A stretch of 64,000 nucleotides of DNA. Origin: an uncultured Murdochiella sp. (lineage in GTDB: Bacteria > Bacillota > Clostridia > Tissierellales > Peptoniphilaceae). How positions within the stretch are numbered: position 1 is the stretch's first letter; each line of letters starts with the position of its first letter. Location: assembly GCF_902488755.1 (NCBI RefSeq), contig NZ_CABTXF010000002.1:1-64000 (forward strand), given 5' to 3'. Below, in pieces: positions 18,621-27,324 of the stretch. Position numbers and translations under genes: made by a program. Below the pieces are notes generated by a model, which was not told the DNA's origin, did not search any database, and saw only the letters and a program-made list of their open reading frames with translations.

Positions 18621-19369
18621 TGCAGCAGTTTTTTCTTCCTGAGCCGCTGGCTCTTGGTCAACAAGTCGTCTTTCCTGCCGAGATGGAAAGTCAGCTTCGT
18701 CGCGTGCTTCGTGTACGAGGGGGAGAGGTGGTGCGCATCGTGGACGGGCAAGGCATTCCTTTTCTCGCGCGACTAATCGTCAATAAAAAGAGTATTGTGG
18801 CGCAGTGCGTGGAACGCCTGCAGGAAAAGCGGGAACTTGTCACACCGCTGATTTTGGCTGCTGCACGTATTAAAAAAGAAAAATGGGAATGGATGCTTCA
18901 AAAAGCGACTGAGCTGGGAGTTACGGCTATCCTGCCCCTCATTACGGAACGGGTGAACGAGGCGGAACCAACACCGACCCGTCTTGTTCGCTGGAAGCGG
19001 ATTTTGCAGGAAGCGGCGGAACAGTGCGAGCGGCATTGTATTCCGACTTTACAGGACGATCTTTCTTTGCCTGCACTACTTAGCAGCCTTCGTGAGAAAA
19101 ACGACAAGCAAGCCATTGTGCTGGCGGAACGCCACGATGAAAAAGCACCGTCGTTAAGCGATGTACTTAAGCGAGTGGAACCGGAAAAGGCGATTGTGCT
19201 AATTGTCGGTCCAGAAGGGGGCTTTTCTCCGGATGAGTTTTCACAGATGACGGAAGCCGGCTTGCTCTTTGCCGGTCTCGGACCGCGCATTCTTCGCGCA
19301 GAAACGGCAGCGATAGTAAGCGTCGGCATGGCTGCACAGTGGTTAGAAGCAAAAGAAGGACTTCGCTAA
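18620..19369 (+). CDS. rsmE: 16S rRNA m3U1498 methyltransferase RsmE
   Basis: SPOUT methyltransferase of 249 residues. The N-terminal PUA-like domain (HLRRVLRV-like segment MESQLRRVLRVRGG) is followed by the knotted domain with LIVGPEGGFSPDE near 195 and LGPRILRAETAA near 220. ATG overlaps the regulator stop in TAATG. In most Firmicutes rsmE sits between prmA and mtaB; here it is some 4 kb further on and paired with a metal regulator, a local rearrangement. Confidence 0.94.
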   Translation: MQQFFLPEPLALGQQVVFPAEMESQLRRVLRVRGGEVVRIVDGQGIPFLARLIVNKKSIVAQCVERLQEKRELVTPLILAAARIKKEKWEWMLQKATELGVTAILPLITERVNEAEPTPTRLVRWKRILQEAAEQCERHCIPTLQDDLSLPALLSSLREKNDKQAIVLAERHDEKAPSLSDVLKRVEPEKAIVLIVGPEGGFSPDEFSQMTEAGLLFAGLGPRILRAETAAIVSVGMAAQWLEAKEGLR

Positions 19370-19388
19370 AAGCGAAGTCCTTCTTTTG
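19351..19388. terminator. Bidirectional terminator overlapping the rsmE stop
   Basis: A 16-base perfect stem AAAAGAAGGACTTCGC (19351-19366) with its complement (19372-19387). The loop holds the rsmE stop. It serves rsmE on plus and the converging gene on minus. Confidence 0.88.
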
Positions 19389-19395
19389 CTTATTT

Positions 19396-21972
19396 TTAGT
19401 TCGTTTTCGGGGAAAATAGGTTGCGCAAACGATCCAAAAAGCCTGTTTTTTCCGTGCGTGGCGCTTCTTTTTTTTGTTCTTCCGGAACGCGGATTTCTTC
19501 GGTCATCAGGACAAATTGTACTTGGGCAATCTTACCATTACGAGCATCCGCGAAGGAAGTGATTTCTTCCTTCTTCGGCTTCATGTCGTTCATCAGCGAC
19601 TGTACCTTTTCTTCGATTTTATCGTTCATGTTGCCGCTTTGTGCAGCAAACTGCGCTGTTCCCTCTGCCAATTGCTGTGCGCCGCTGACGGCGGATGCCA
19701 ATCCGGAACCGAAGCGAGAGAAGCCCTCTTGCCACTGCGCAACACCGTCTGAGGTTTGTCCCACGCCATGGAGATATTGGGATAAACCGTTCTCCAAGGT
19801 ACTGCTGTTCTCTGCCAATTGGTCAACGCCATCACTGTAGGCTTTCATTCCTCCGAACAGTCGTCCAAGTCCACCGGTAAACTGCGTAACACCATCGGCT
19901 ACCTGTTCCTGTCCGTTGAGCAATGCTTGTGTAGTTTCGGGAGCGATTAACGCATCTCCTCCCGTCAACAGAGCAGAACTGCCTTCTTTCCATTGCTTTA
20001 AGCCGTTGGCAAGTCCCTGTAAGCCGTCATAAAATGTTTCTTTTTGGGGAACAGTCGTTTCTCCTCCGCTCACATTTTTGGTTTTGCCAAAGCCTTTGCT
20101 CAATTCTTGAATGCCTTTTGTATATTGCGTTAGCCCTTGATGGAAATCGGTATATTGTGTATTTAGGTTTTTCACCCCTTCGGTAAGCGGTGCGCTGCTT
20201 TGTCGAAATGCATTTATGGCTTCTACGAGTTTTTGCAAATTTTCTATTGCCAAGGTCATCGCAGATTCCATCTCGTCCGCTTGTTGTGCCGTTTCGGTCA
20301 TTGCTGTTTTGAGCTGCAATAAAGGTGCCGGACCGTCTGTACCCGGTGTATCATAAAGCGCATGAAGCGCTTGCAGTTGCGCCTCGATTTGCTCTTTTGC
20401 CGTTTTTCCCTGGTAGGCAAGGAGCTTTTGGACGTCCGGATTGTCCATGGCTTCGGCGGATAAACCTGCCGCCTGAACAATTTGTGTTGCGTCGGGCTGT
20501 GGTGCATTTTCAAGAGCGGTAATCTGGTCGCCAAAGGCGGAATAGACTGTATCCACTGCGTGTTTTGCTTGTTGGAGTTGCGCCGAGGAACCGGCTACGC
20601 GCGTTTTTGCCTGCTGCAACTCATCGACTGTTGGCAGCTGTGGCTCAGGAGTTGTCGGGTCTGTACTCCCTTGGGATAGGGCGTTATTTAGTTGAGTAAG
20701 TGCCGCCTGTATTTGTCCGGAATAGCCGAGAAGTTTTTCTCCTTCATCACTGAGTGTGGTCAGGGTATCCCGCATTTGTGTCGCCCCTTCCAATAACTGA
20801 TTCGCTCCGTTTGAAAGTGGGGTAACAGCACCAACACTTTGTTTCGTGCCGGAAACATACTGTTTGACGCCCTCTACATAACCCTTCCAGCCTTCATTCA
20901 CCTTCATCATGGCGTTCTGAAGAGCGTCGGTACCTTCTATGCTCGTGTTAAGCCCTTCGCGCAGCGCCTTCCCCTTTTCCTGCAGTGTCCTGAGCCCACC
21001 GAAAAACTGTGTGCTTCCCTGCGCCAAGTCGCCGGAGGATTCTTTTAAGGCTTCCAGTGCGCCGGAAAGACGACCAAAGCCAAGAGATAGCTCGTCATAA
21101 CCTTTATTCGCAGAAGAAAGACCGGAGGAGAGCTGCAAAGTTGCGTCATTCAGTGCTTTTGTCCCTTCTTGCAGCTTTTGCAAATCCGGATCTTGGGAAA
21201 AATCGGGAAGCGAAAAACTGTCCAAATTCATGGAAAAAGGAATGCCGGCAATGGTAACGGCAGGAAGATGGAAATTGGTGACATCGGCTTGCAAAGAGAA
21301 TGTCTTGGCTTCGCTACCGGGAAGAACGACAAAGTTAGCTTGTCGATCTCCGCCGACTTGCACCAACGTTCCGCCTTCCGCAGAGATTTGCTCGGCTACC
21401 TCGTGGGGAAGCGTTACAGAAGCCTGTAGCATGAGCTGTTCTGCCCAAGAGGAGCTTTCCTCGTTCTGTGCCTTGCTACCGTTTTCCGGTTGTTTGACGG
21501 GTGTAATGGTCATTTCCAAACCGAATTTTCCGGATTTTCCTGCTAATTGTTCTGCCGAGATCGGACGACCATCCAATGTATAGCGCAGGGCAATCGTCCA
21601 AGGGAGTGTACGTCCGGAAAGTTCGCCCTGATAGAAGAATGCGGATTTTCCCGTTTTTACTGCCGTAGCATCACCCTGTTCGGTTTGCAGATCGCCTTCG
21701 ACAGAAATTTCTTTCACGGATTTATATGCGCCGAAATCCTTCATCGGCTCACCGTTTGGTTCAAACCGATTCACAACGTAGATGTTTTTTACCGCGCCGT
21801 TGGTCGCCAAGGAAGCGTAGACGACCTCTGCTTTATGCTTTCCTGCTGGAAGCGTTGCCTGAAGAGCTGTTCCGGAAGCGGCGGAAACCGGGACACAAAG
21901 CGGCGTAGTAAGCAAGGCTGCCGCAAGAAGAAGGCTCGTAATGCGTTTTGGGTTGTGCGTAGACTGATTCAT
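19396..21972 (-). CDS. Exported heptad-repeat protein (L-x-x-G repeats)
   Basis: An 858-residue protein with a signal peptide (positive start, hydrophobic 11-25, cleavage near VSA-AS). A beta-rich N-terminal region covers about 35-260. It is followed by some 550 residues of Leu-x-x-Gly heptads such as LQEGTKAL, LAQGSTQF and LLEGATQM, the pattern seen in YhgE/Pip-type proteins. No membrane anchor is visible at the C-terminus. The start overlaps the stop of the upstream MMPL gene by four bases, with SD AAGGAGG. I infer an extracytoplasmic partner of that exporter. The true role is unknown. Confidence 0.8.
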   Translation of the reverse strand: MNQSTHNPKRITSLLLAAALLTTPLCVPVSAASGTALQATLPAGKHKAEVVYASLATNGAVKNIYVVNRFEPNGEPMKDFGAYKSVKEISVEGDLQTEQGDATAVKTGKSAFFYQGELSGRTLPWTIALRYTLDGRPISAEQLAGKSGKFGLEMTITPVKQPENGSKAQNEESSSWAEQLMLQASVTLPHEVAEQISAEGGTLVQVGGDRQANFVVLPGSEAKTFSLQADVTNFHLPAVTIAGIPFSMNLDSFSLPDFSQDPDLQKLQEGTKALNDATLQLSSGLSSANKGYDELSLGFGRLSGALEALKESSGDLAQGSTQFFGGLRTLQEKGKALREGLNTSIEGTDALQNAMMKVNEGWKGYVEGVKQYVSGTKQSVGAVTPLSNGANQLLEGATQMRDTLTTLSDEGEKLLGYSGQIQAALTQLNNALSQGSTDPTTPEPQLPTVDELQQAKTRVAGSSAQLQQAKHAVDTVYSAFGDQITALENAPQPDATQIVQAAGLSAEAMDNPDVQKLLAYQGKTAKEQIEAQLQALHALYDTPGTDGPAPLLQLKTAMTETAQQADEMESAMTLAIENLQKLVEAINAFRQSSAPLTEGVKNLNTQYTDFHQGLTQYTKGIQELSKGFGKTKNVSGGETTVPQKETFYDGLQGLANGLKQWKEGSSALLTGGDALIAPETTQALLNGQEQVADGVTQFTGGLGRLFGGMKAYSDGVDQLAENSSTLENGLSQYLHGVGQTSDGVAQWQEGFSRFGSGLASAVSGAQQLAEGTAQFAAQSGNMNDKIEEKVQSLMNDMKPKKEEITSFADARNGKIAQVQFVLMTEEIRVPEEQKKEAPRTEKTGFLDRLRNLFSPKTN

Positions 21973-24050
21973 AATTCCTCCTTCGTAAAGGTGTTTTGAC
22001 GATCTGTCACAAAATGGCGACCGATTGACGTACGTTCAACAAGTCGATCAAAGACGAAAAGCAATCCCGGCAGGACAAAAATAACCATAAGCAGCGACAG
22101 TGTAGCGCCACGGGCGAGAACTTCACCAAGTTCGCTGACAATGGTCAGCGATGAGGTGAGATAGAGCACCAGTCCGGAGCAGGTTAAGATGAGCGCGGGT
22201 GGAAGCAGAGACGGGATCGTCTCCCGTGCTGCCAGGCCAAGTGTTTCACGGCGGTTGAGCCGCGTGCGATGGTCACAATAGTGTTCTGTATAGAGAATGG
22301 CGTAATCTACGGTGGAACCGAGCTGTACAGTGGAGATGATGAGATATCCAATGTAACTTAGCGGGGAGCCGGTGAAATAGGGCACCGAAAGGTTCAGCCA
22401 AATCGCAATTTCAATCGTCATGACGAGAAGAATCGGCAGGAAAAGCGAACGGAAGGCGATGGCAATGGTTAAGGCAATCGTCAATACCGCCAGTCCGTTG
22501 ACGATAATGTTGTCGGAACGCACGGTTGCTCGCATATCGTCCGTTACTACGGGATAGCCGGTCATTTGTATCGTATCGCCATATAACGCTTTAGCAGCTT
22601 GACGAATCTCTGCCACCGTGGCAAAAGCAACGGTTCCTTCTCGTGCCATTCTGGTATTGAGAATGAAGTGACTGTAGTTGGGTGAGACCAAGAGGGAAAG
22701 TCCTTTTCCGGAGATTACTTCCTGCGGAATAGCAGCATCCGCCATGGAAACATAGGACATAACGGTGTCTACCGGTTCTATTTTTTCAAGTGCATCCTGC
22801 AGCTTCTGTTCTTTTTGCAGGTCTCCTCGTGGCACTAAGAGAGAAATCTGCTGTTGTTCCCCAAAGTGCTCGTCTATGGCTTGCAAATCGTGCTCGGCGG
22901 CGCTGCCCTGGGGAAAACTTCCCATGCCATAAAGAAAAGCATTATTCTGTGCGGCTAAAAATGCCGGAACAAGAAGAACAGCGACCAGAACAACAAAACG
23001 GTAACGTCGGCGATAAATCATTTTTCCCACGCGCTGGAAATCTGGTAACAGCGGACGATGTGAAAGGCGATCCAGCGGACGCTGCAGCACAAGAATGAGC
23101 GCGGGAAGGAAGAGCAGTACCGTTAGAAAGGAGAAGAGGATTCCTTTTGCCATGACGATTCCCAAGTCGGCACCGATGCGAAATTGCATAAAGAGCAGCG
23201 CCAGGAAACCAAAGAAGGTGGTGGCGGCGGAAGAAGCAATGGCAACCGACGAACGCACCATGGCGGAAGCCATAGCTTCTTCATTTTCCATACCGGCTGC
23301 TCGGTTCATGTTATATCGATTGAGCAAAAAGATGGCATAATCCATCGACACTGCTAATTGCAAGACGCCTGCCACCGCTTGGGTAATGAATGATACGCTG
23401 CCGAGCATGAGATTTGTACCAAGATTCAGCAGTACGCTTACGCCGATGGTTAGGAGAAATAACAATGGTTGTAACCACGAGGACGTGCTGATGAGCAGAA
23501 TGGCAAAAACGATGGGAACGATAAAGAGCGTAATGGATTGAATTTCGGAATTGACGGCGTTCTGCGCACTTGCCAGCTCCATTAGCTGTCCTGAAATCCA
23601 ACAATCCTCTTTTACGGAGCGTAAAAAATCTACGGAATCCCGCGCTTTAACCGTGTCGGCAGAAACCTGGAACAACGCCCGTCCGTCTTTCAGATAGGTA
23701 TTTACCGTATCCGTATCGAGCTGTTCTGTCGGCGTGTGAATATCCGCCATGTCATCCAGCCACAGCACTTGATTCACGCAATCCGCCTTACGTAATTTGT
23801 CTTTGATTGCGAGGGCTTCGCGCACCGAGTCGACCGGATAGGAAACTCTGGCATTCGGCATGGCAAAAGAAAACTCTTTTTTTAAAGTCTGCAGCGCCTC
23901 TGCCGACGGCGCATGAGCAGGAAGATAATCCGCCATGTCGTAATTTACTGGAACTTTAGTGGCAGCGACGGCCGATAGCGCCGTGAGGACAACAAACAGC
24001 ACAAGAACGGCAATGCGATGGCGCAAAACAAATGCAGCACTTCGTTTCAT
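21969..24050 (-). CDS. MMPL/RND-family exporter
   Basis: About 693 residues with two repeats, each one membrane segment, an outer loop of about 130 residues, and five more segments. The Asp-Tyr pairs of the MMPL proton path are present in SMDYAIFLLNRYN and STVDYAILYTEHY. Such pumps move lipids or other hydrophobic cargo using the proton force. The ATG at 24050 follows AAGGGG with a good gap; GTG 24056 is too close to that SD. It is first in a two-gene leftward operon with the heptad protein. Confidence 0.88.
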   Translation of the reverse strand: MKRSAAFVLRHRIAVLVLFVVLTALSAVAATKVPVNYDMADYLPAHAPSAEALQTLKKEFSFAMPNARVSYPVDSVREALAIKDKLRKADCVNQVLWLDDMADIHTPTEQLDTDTVNTYLKDGRALFQVSADTVKARDSVDFLRSVKEDCWISGQLMELASAQNAVNSEIQSITLFIVPIVFAILLISTSSWLQPLLFLLTIGVSVLLNLGTNLMLGSVSFITQAVAGVLQLAVSMDYAIFLLNRYNMNRAAGMENEEAMASAMVRSSVAIASSAATTFFGFLALLFMQFRIGADLGIVMAKGILFSFLTVLLFLPALILVLQRPLDRLSHRPLLPDFQRVGKMIYRRRYRFVVLVAVLLVPAFLAAQNNAFLYGMGSFPQGSAAEHDLQAIDEHFGEQQQISLLVPRGDLQKEQKLQDALEKIEPVDTVMSYVSMADAAIPQEVISGKGLSLLVSPNYSHFILNTRMAREGTVAFATVAEIRQAAKALYGDTIQMTGYPVVTDDMRATVRSDNIIVNGLAVLTIALTIAIAFRSLFLPILLVMTIEIAIWLNLSVPYFTGSPLSYIGYLIISTVQLGSTVDYAILYTEHYCDHRTRLNRRETLGLAARETIPSLLPPALILTCSGLVLYLTSSLTIVSELGEVLARGATLSLLMVIFVLPGLLFVFDRLVERTSIGRHFVTDRQNTFTKEEL

Positions 24051-24223
24051 GAGCACCCCTTACCTTGGTTCAATCTGTAGCAGAGCGAATACGGGACAAA
24101 CCGTTTTCGCCTGGTGAACGTCAATCCTATCCCTTATACTTATGATACGTGATTTTGGGAAAAAGAGTTGAGAAAAATGTGATGATTCCCCTATGGGGAA
24201 ACCGAAAGAAAGGAAGATACATC

Positions 24224-25042
24224 ATGAATGCCATACAGGAAAAAGTGAACCATTGTGTAGAACAAGTGCGCCGCCGCGTAACCGAATTGCCGCGCATAGG
24301 AATTGTCTTGGGATCCGGTTTGGGCGATTTGGCAGAAAAGATGGAAAATCCTGTCTATGTTCCTTATGCGGAAATTGATGGTTTTCCGACATCGACAGCG
24401 CCCGGTCATGTTGGACGCTTTGTTTTTGGACGTTTTGAAGGCGTTCCGACCGTGATGATGCAGGGGCGCATTCATCTTTATGAGGGATATCCGGTTTCGG
24501 ATTGCGTATTGCCCATTCGTCTGATGGCATCACTGGGAATAGACACCCTCATTTTGACGAACGCGGCAGGTGCGATCAACAAGACGTATCATGTGGGGGA
24601 CTTTTGTTTATTAAAGGATCACATTTCGTCCTTTGTTCCTTCTCCGCTTCTCGGTCAAAATGTCAGCGAATGGGGTGTGCGCTTTCCGGATATGAGTGAA
24701 GTGTATGATGCCCAATTACGTGAGAAGATGCATCGTGCGGCACAGAAAGTCGGTTGCACTTTGCATGATGGCGTCTACATCCAATTTACGGGTCCCGCGT
24801 ATGAAACACCGGCGGAAATTCGCATGGCATCGGCGATGGGCGCAGATATGGCAGGCATGTCCACTGTCATTGAGGCGATAGCCGCGCATCACATGGGTGT
24901 TCGTTTGGTAGGCGTTTCTTTAGCAACCAATCTTGCTGCTGGCGTCGGCGCTGCAAAACTGAGTGAAGAAGAAGTTATTGAAGAGGGAAAAAAAGCGGCT
25001 ACGCGCTTCCAAGCGATGATTCGCAACTTTGTAGCGCTATAG
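24224..25042 (+). CDS. punA: Purine nucleoside phosphorylase
   Basis: Splits inosine and guanosine with phosphate to base and ribose-1-phosphate. 272 residues fits the trimeric PNP family. Phosphate-binding GSGLG lies near 31-35; HVGRFVFG, AGAINKTYHVGD and MSTVIEAIAAHHMG complete the site. ATG 24224 with SD AGAAAGGAAG gives the usual N-terminus; the frame is open further upstream but that is not conserved. It is a single gene converging on the peptidase at 25037 with a six-base overlap. Confidence 0.93.
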   Translation: MNAIQEKVNHCVEQVRRRVTELPRIGIVLGSGLGDLAEKMENPVYVPYAEIDGFPTSTAPGHVGRFVFGRFEGVPTVMMQGRIHLYEGYPVSDCVLPIRLMASLGIDTLILTNAAGAINKTYHVGDFCLLKDHISSFVPSPLLGQNVSEWGVRFPDMSEVYDAQLREKMHRAAQKVGCTLHDGVYIQFTGPAYETPAEIRMASAMGADMAGMSTVIEAIAAHHMGVRLVGVSLATNLAAGVGAAKLSEEEVIEEGKKAATRFQAMIRNFVAL

Positions 25043-26680
25043 TTTTTTCCACGCCTGCTTGATGGTTTCTTCCATCAGAGCGGGCGTTTTTATTGTCAAA
25101 TCTTCGCGATGAACCCGTTCGCCGACATTGTGCAGATCTTTTCCCCAAGGTCCGATGTTGAAGACCGGCATGGTGTAACGACGGATGAGATCCAACGGAA
25201 GGGAATATCCTTCTTTCCAGAAGAGCAAATTCTCTTCCACAAAGGAGATTACCGACGCGTCAGCGGTAAACATCGCATAGGATAAATCACAAATCCCACG
25301 AAAATAGTTATCGACATAGAGGGATTGACCAAAATGCTCTTCTACAAAACGGGAAAGATGGGTGACGATCGCATCCGTGCTTTTCTGCGTCGCTAAGTCG
25401 CTGTTATTGACCGGAGGATAGTAAGGTGCTGCCAAACCGATTAAAAAGCACGGATCCTCGCTTTGCCAATGGCGAAGATACGATTCCATCAGCTGCAGTG
25501 CGCCTTCGCGAAAATCAAGCTCGCCGTTTTTCACTTTTTCCGCAATGAGCTCTTCCAACGTTTTTAGGTCAACATTCTGTTTCTGCAGGGCGGCTTTCAA
25601 CGATTCCACGGTTAATACTTGTACCTGTAGGGGAGTGGGTTCGTCCAAAGCCAACGGGGTTTGTTCGCGATATGCCCGATAATTTCGTTTGCGATCCGCC
25701 AGCACTTTTGCGCCTGCCCGTGCCGCTTCACGGCAAAGGGCGGTCAACACTTCTTGCGGCGTGCGCTCTAATGTGAGCACATTAAGATAGCCACCGGCAA
25801 ATTCCGGCAAGGAAACGTTATAGGCTTCTCGTCGGTCGCGGACGGAAAGCCAGGTGGCGCCCGGCGTGGTGGCATTGCCACGATGTTCGACCATAGCCTG
25901 CCACAACTCCGTTTGCTGCACCAGAGCGCTCATCATGTGAAGCGGATTAAGACCGGCATAAACGTCGCCTAAATGGACACTTTTTCCCCGCGCCAAGACA
26001 ACGGGCATCATCTTTCCGATGCTGCCGTCGTGAATTACCCTTGTCTCCGGCGAAGGACGATGATGTGGTTCGGCATCGATCATCAGAATAAATTGCAGAC
26101 CAAATTGTTTTTCCAGTTCCGCAAAAAGGGATACGGCTGCGCGCATACCGGCGGAGCCCGTTTCTTCATCCGGCACGCCGATGACGAGCAGACTGCCTTC
26201 CGGAAATGTCTTTTCGTGTGCTTGTTGTGCCCTTTCTTCCAACAGAGCAAGCTCGATAGCGGCGCCCCCTTTCATATCGCAGGAGCCGCGCCCAAAAATC
26301 CAGGTGTCGCCCTCTAAATCGGAACGAATGTCCTGATCGACAGAAATTTTGCCTTGTCTAAGCAACGACTTGATGTCATCCGGACGATAGGCGAGCGCCC
26401 TGGCATCGCCATAAGCCGTACTATCTACTACATCCATGTGATGAATCAGTACGACGGTGCGCGTCGTTTTTCCCTGCACCAAGCCCCAGACAATTTCACG
26501 ATGAAGACGATCATCCGGACAGGGAAAAGTTCCCCATTGTTTCGCGTTTTCCTGAAAATAGGGAAGCGACGAAAAAAACGTGCGATAAAACGATAAAGCT
26601 AAATTTTCGTCGACAGTGCCGGTTACGGTAGGCAAGGTCATAAATTCCTTTAACAGCGATTCAATCCGTTGGGAACGCAT
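25037..26680 (-). CDS. M20-family peptidase, RocB-like
   Basis: A 547-residue metallopeptidase. Zinc-site motifs are HHMDVVD near 77, GRGSCDMKGG near 130 and PDEETGSAG near 170 (catalytic Glu). The length and the later segments match RocB, the M20 protein of arginine utilisation in Bacillus, rather than ordinary dipeptidases. No other roc genes are nearby, so a link to arginine is only by family. SD AGAGGAG on the minus strand. The upstream side faces the 54-bp repeat array. Confidence 0.85.
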   Translation of the reverse strand: MRSQRIESLLKEFMTLPTVTGTVDENLALSFYRTFFSSLPYFQENAKQWGTFPCPDDRLHREIVWGLVQGKTTRTVVLIHHMDVVDSTAYGDARALAYRPDDIKSLLRQGKISVDQDIRSDLEGDTWIFGRGSCDMKGGAAIELALLEERAQQAHEKTFPEGSLLVIGVPDEETGSAGMRAAVSLFAELEKQFGLQFILMIDAEPHHRPSPETRVIHDGSIGKMMPVVLARGKSVHLGDVYAGLNPLHMMSALVQQTELWQAMVEHRGNATTPGATWLSVRDRREAYNVSLPEFAGGYLNVLTLERTPQEVLTALCREAARAGAKVLADRKRNYRAYREQTPLALDEPTPLQVQVLTVESLKAALQKQNVDLKTLEELIAEKVKNGELDFREGALQLMESYLRHWQSEDPCFLIGLAAPYYPPVNNSDLATQKSTDAIVTHLSRFVEEHFGQSLYVDNYFRGICDLSYAMFTADASVISFVEENLLFWKEGYSLPLDLIRRYTMPVFNIGPWGKDLHNVGERVHREDLTIKTPALMEETIKQAWKKL

Positions 26681-26794
26681 AAAAAGCTCCTCTCGCTTTT
26701 TTTCTAATCATAACATTCGTAGCACGAAAAGAGGCACAATGTACATTTGTAAATGATGTGAGACGAAAAATATGCTCCTTTGATGGCGGGATAA

Positions 26795-27050
26795 TTACGG
26801 CTGTACAATAGGAAAATGCGGAAAGCCGCCGTAAGTTCCGTGGCTGTATTACGGTGGCAAAACGCAAAAGCGCGGAAAGCCGCCGTAAATCCCGTGGCTG
26901 CATTACGGTGGCAAAACGCAAAAGTGTGAAAAGCCGCCGTAAAGTGAGCAGAATATTTACAGTGGTAAAACGCAAAAGTGCGGAAAGCCGCCGTAAATCC
27001 CGTGTCTGCATTACGGCGGTAAAACGCAAAAGTGTGAAAAGCCGCCGTAA
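26795..27050. repeat. 54-bp tandem array of hairpin units
   Basis: Five 40-base units start at 26795, 26849, 26903, 26957 and 27011, each followed by 14 bases, so the period is exactly 54. Each unit opens with TTACGGYGGY and closes with GCCGCCGTAA, an inverted repeat of 9-10 pairs around a 20-base loop with AAAACGCAAAAG. The right arm is invariant in all five; the left arm varies, mostly by G-T-compatible changes. Because 54 is divisible by three, frames stay open on both strands, but no SD or codon signal supports a gene. The rest of 26681-27324 shows nothing but a weak promoter. Confidence 0.9.
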
Positions 27051-27277
27051 TCTGTGCCCCGGCGCACCCATATTCCATGAGCGTTAATCATCCCAAGGTC
27101 TACATAGGCAACCGATTTGATTTATTTAAATAGCGTTTCCTTTCATTGTTTGGTTGACACTTTCATTGCACAGGAATTCTCTCTTTATTTTTTTCTTGGT
27201 CTCACATCAATTGTATCTCTACAAACAGGACTTCATGAAAAGCCGAACAAACATTTTCCCTTTTCTTCTATTTCCAC

Positions 27278-27283
27278 TATAAT
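27278..27283 (+). promoter_or_regulatory. Possible -10 element for oadA
   Basis: A TATAAT 42 bases before the oadA start. The -35 region is poor (TTTTCC), so this is a weak call. Confidence 0.35.
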
Positions 27284-27324
27284 AGGTGCAGTGGGTCGAT
27301 AGCGATGGACAGAGAGGACAAAAA

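Noticed and set aside
26795..27050. CRISPR array
   Set aside because: The 14-base spacers are too short and nearly identical to one another, and the unit is an internal hairpin. No cas gene is present.
26661..27087. Proteins encoded by the 54-bp repeats (reading frames of 77-136 codons on both strands)
   Set aside because: A period divisible by three keeps several frames open on both strands. None has an SD or a non-repeat domain, and all would be simple repeat translations.
27117..27302. 61-codon frame before oadA
   Set aside because: No SD, a weak start codon, and it runs over the oadA promoter region.
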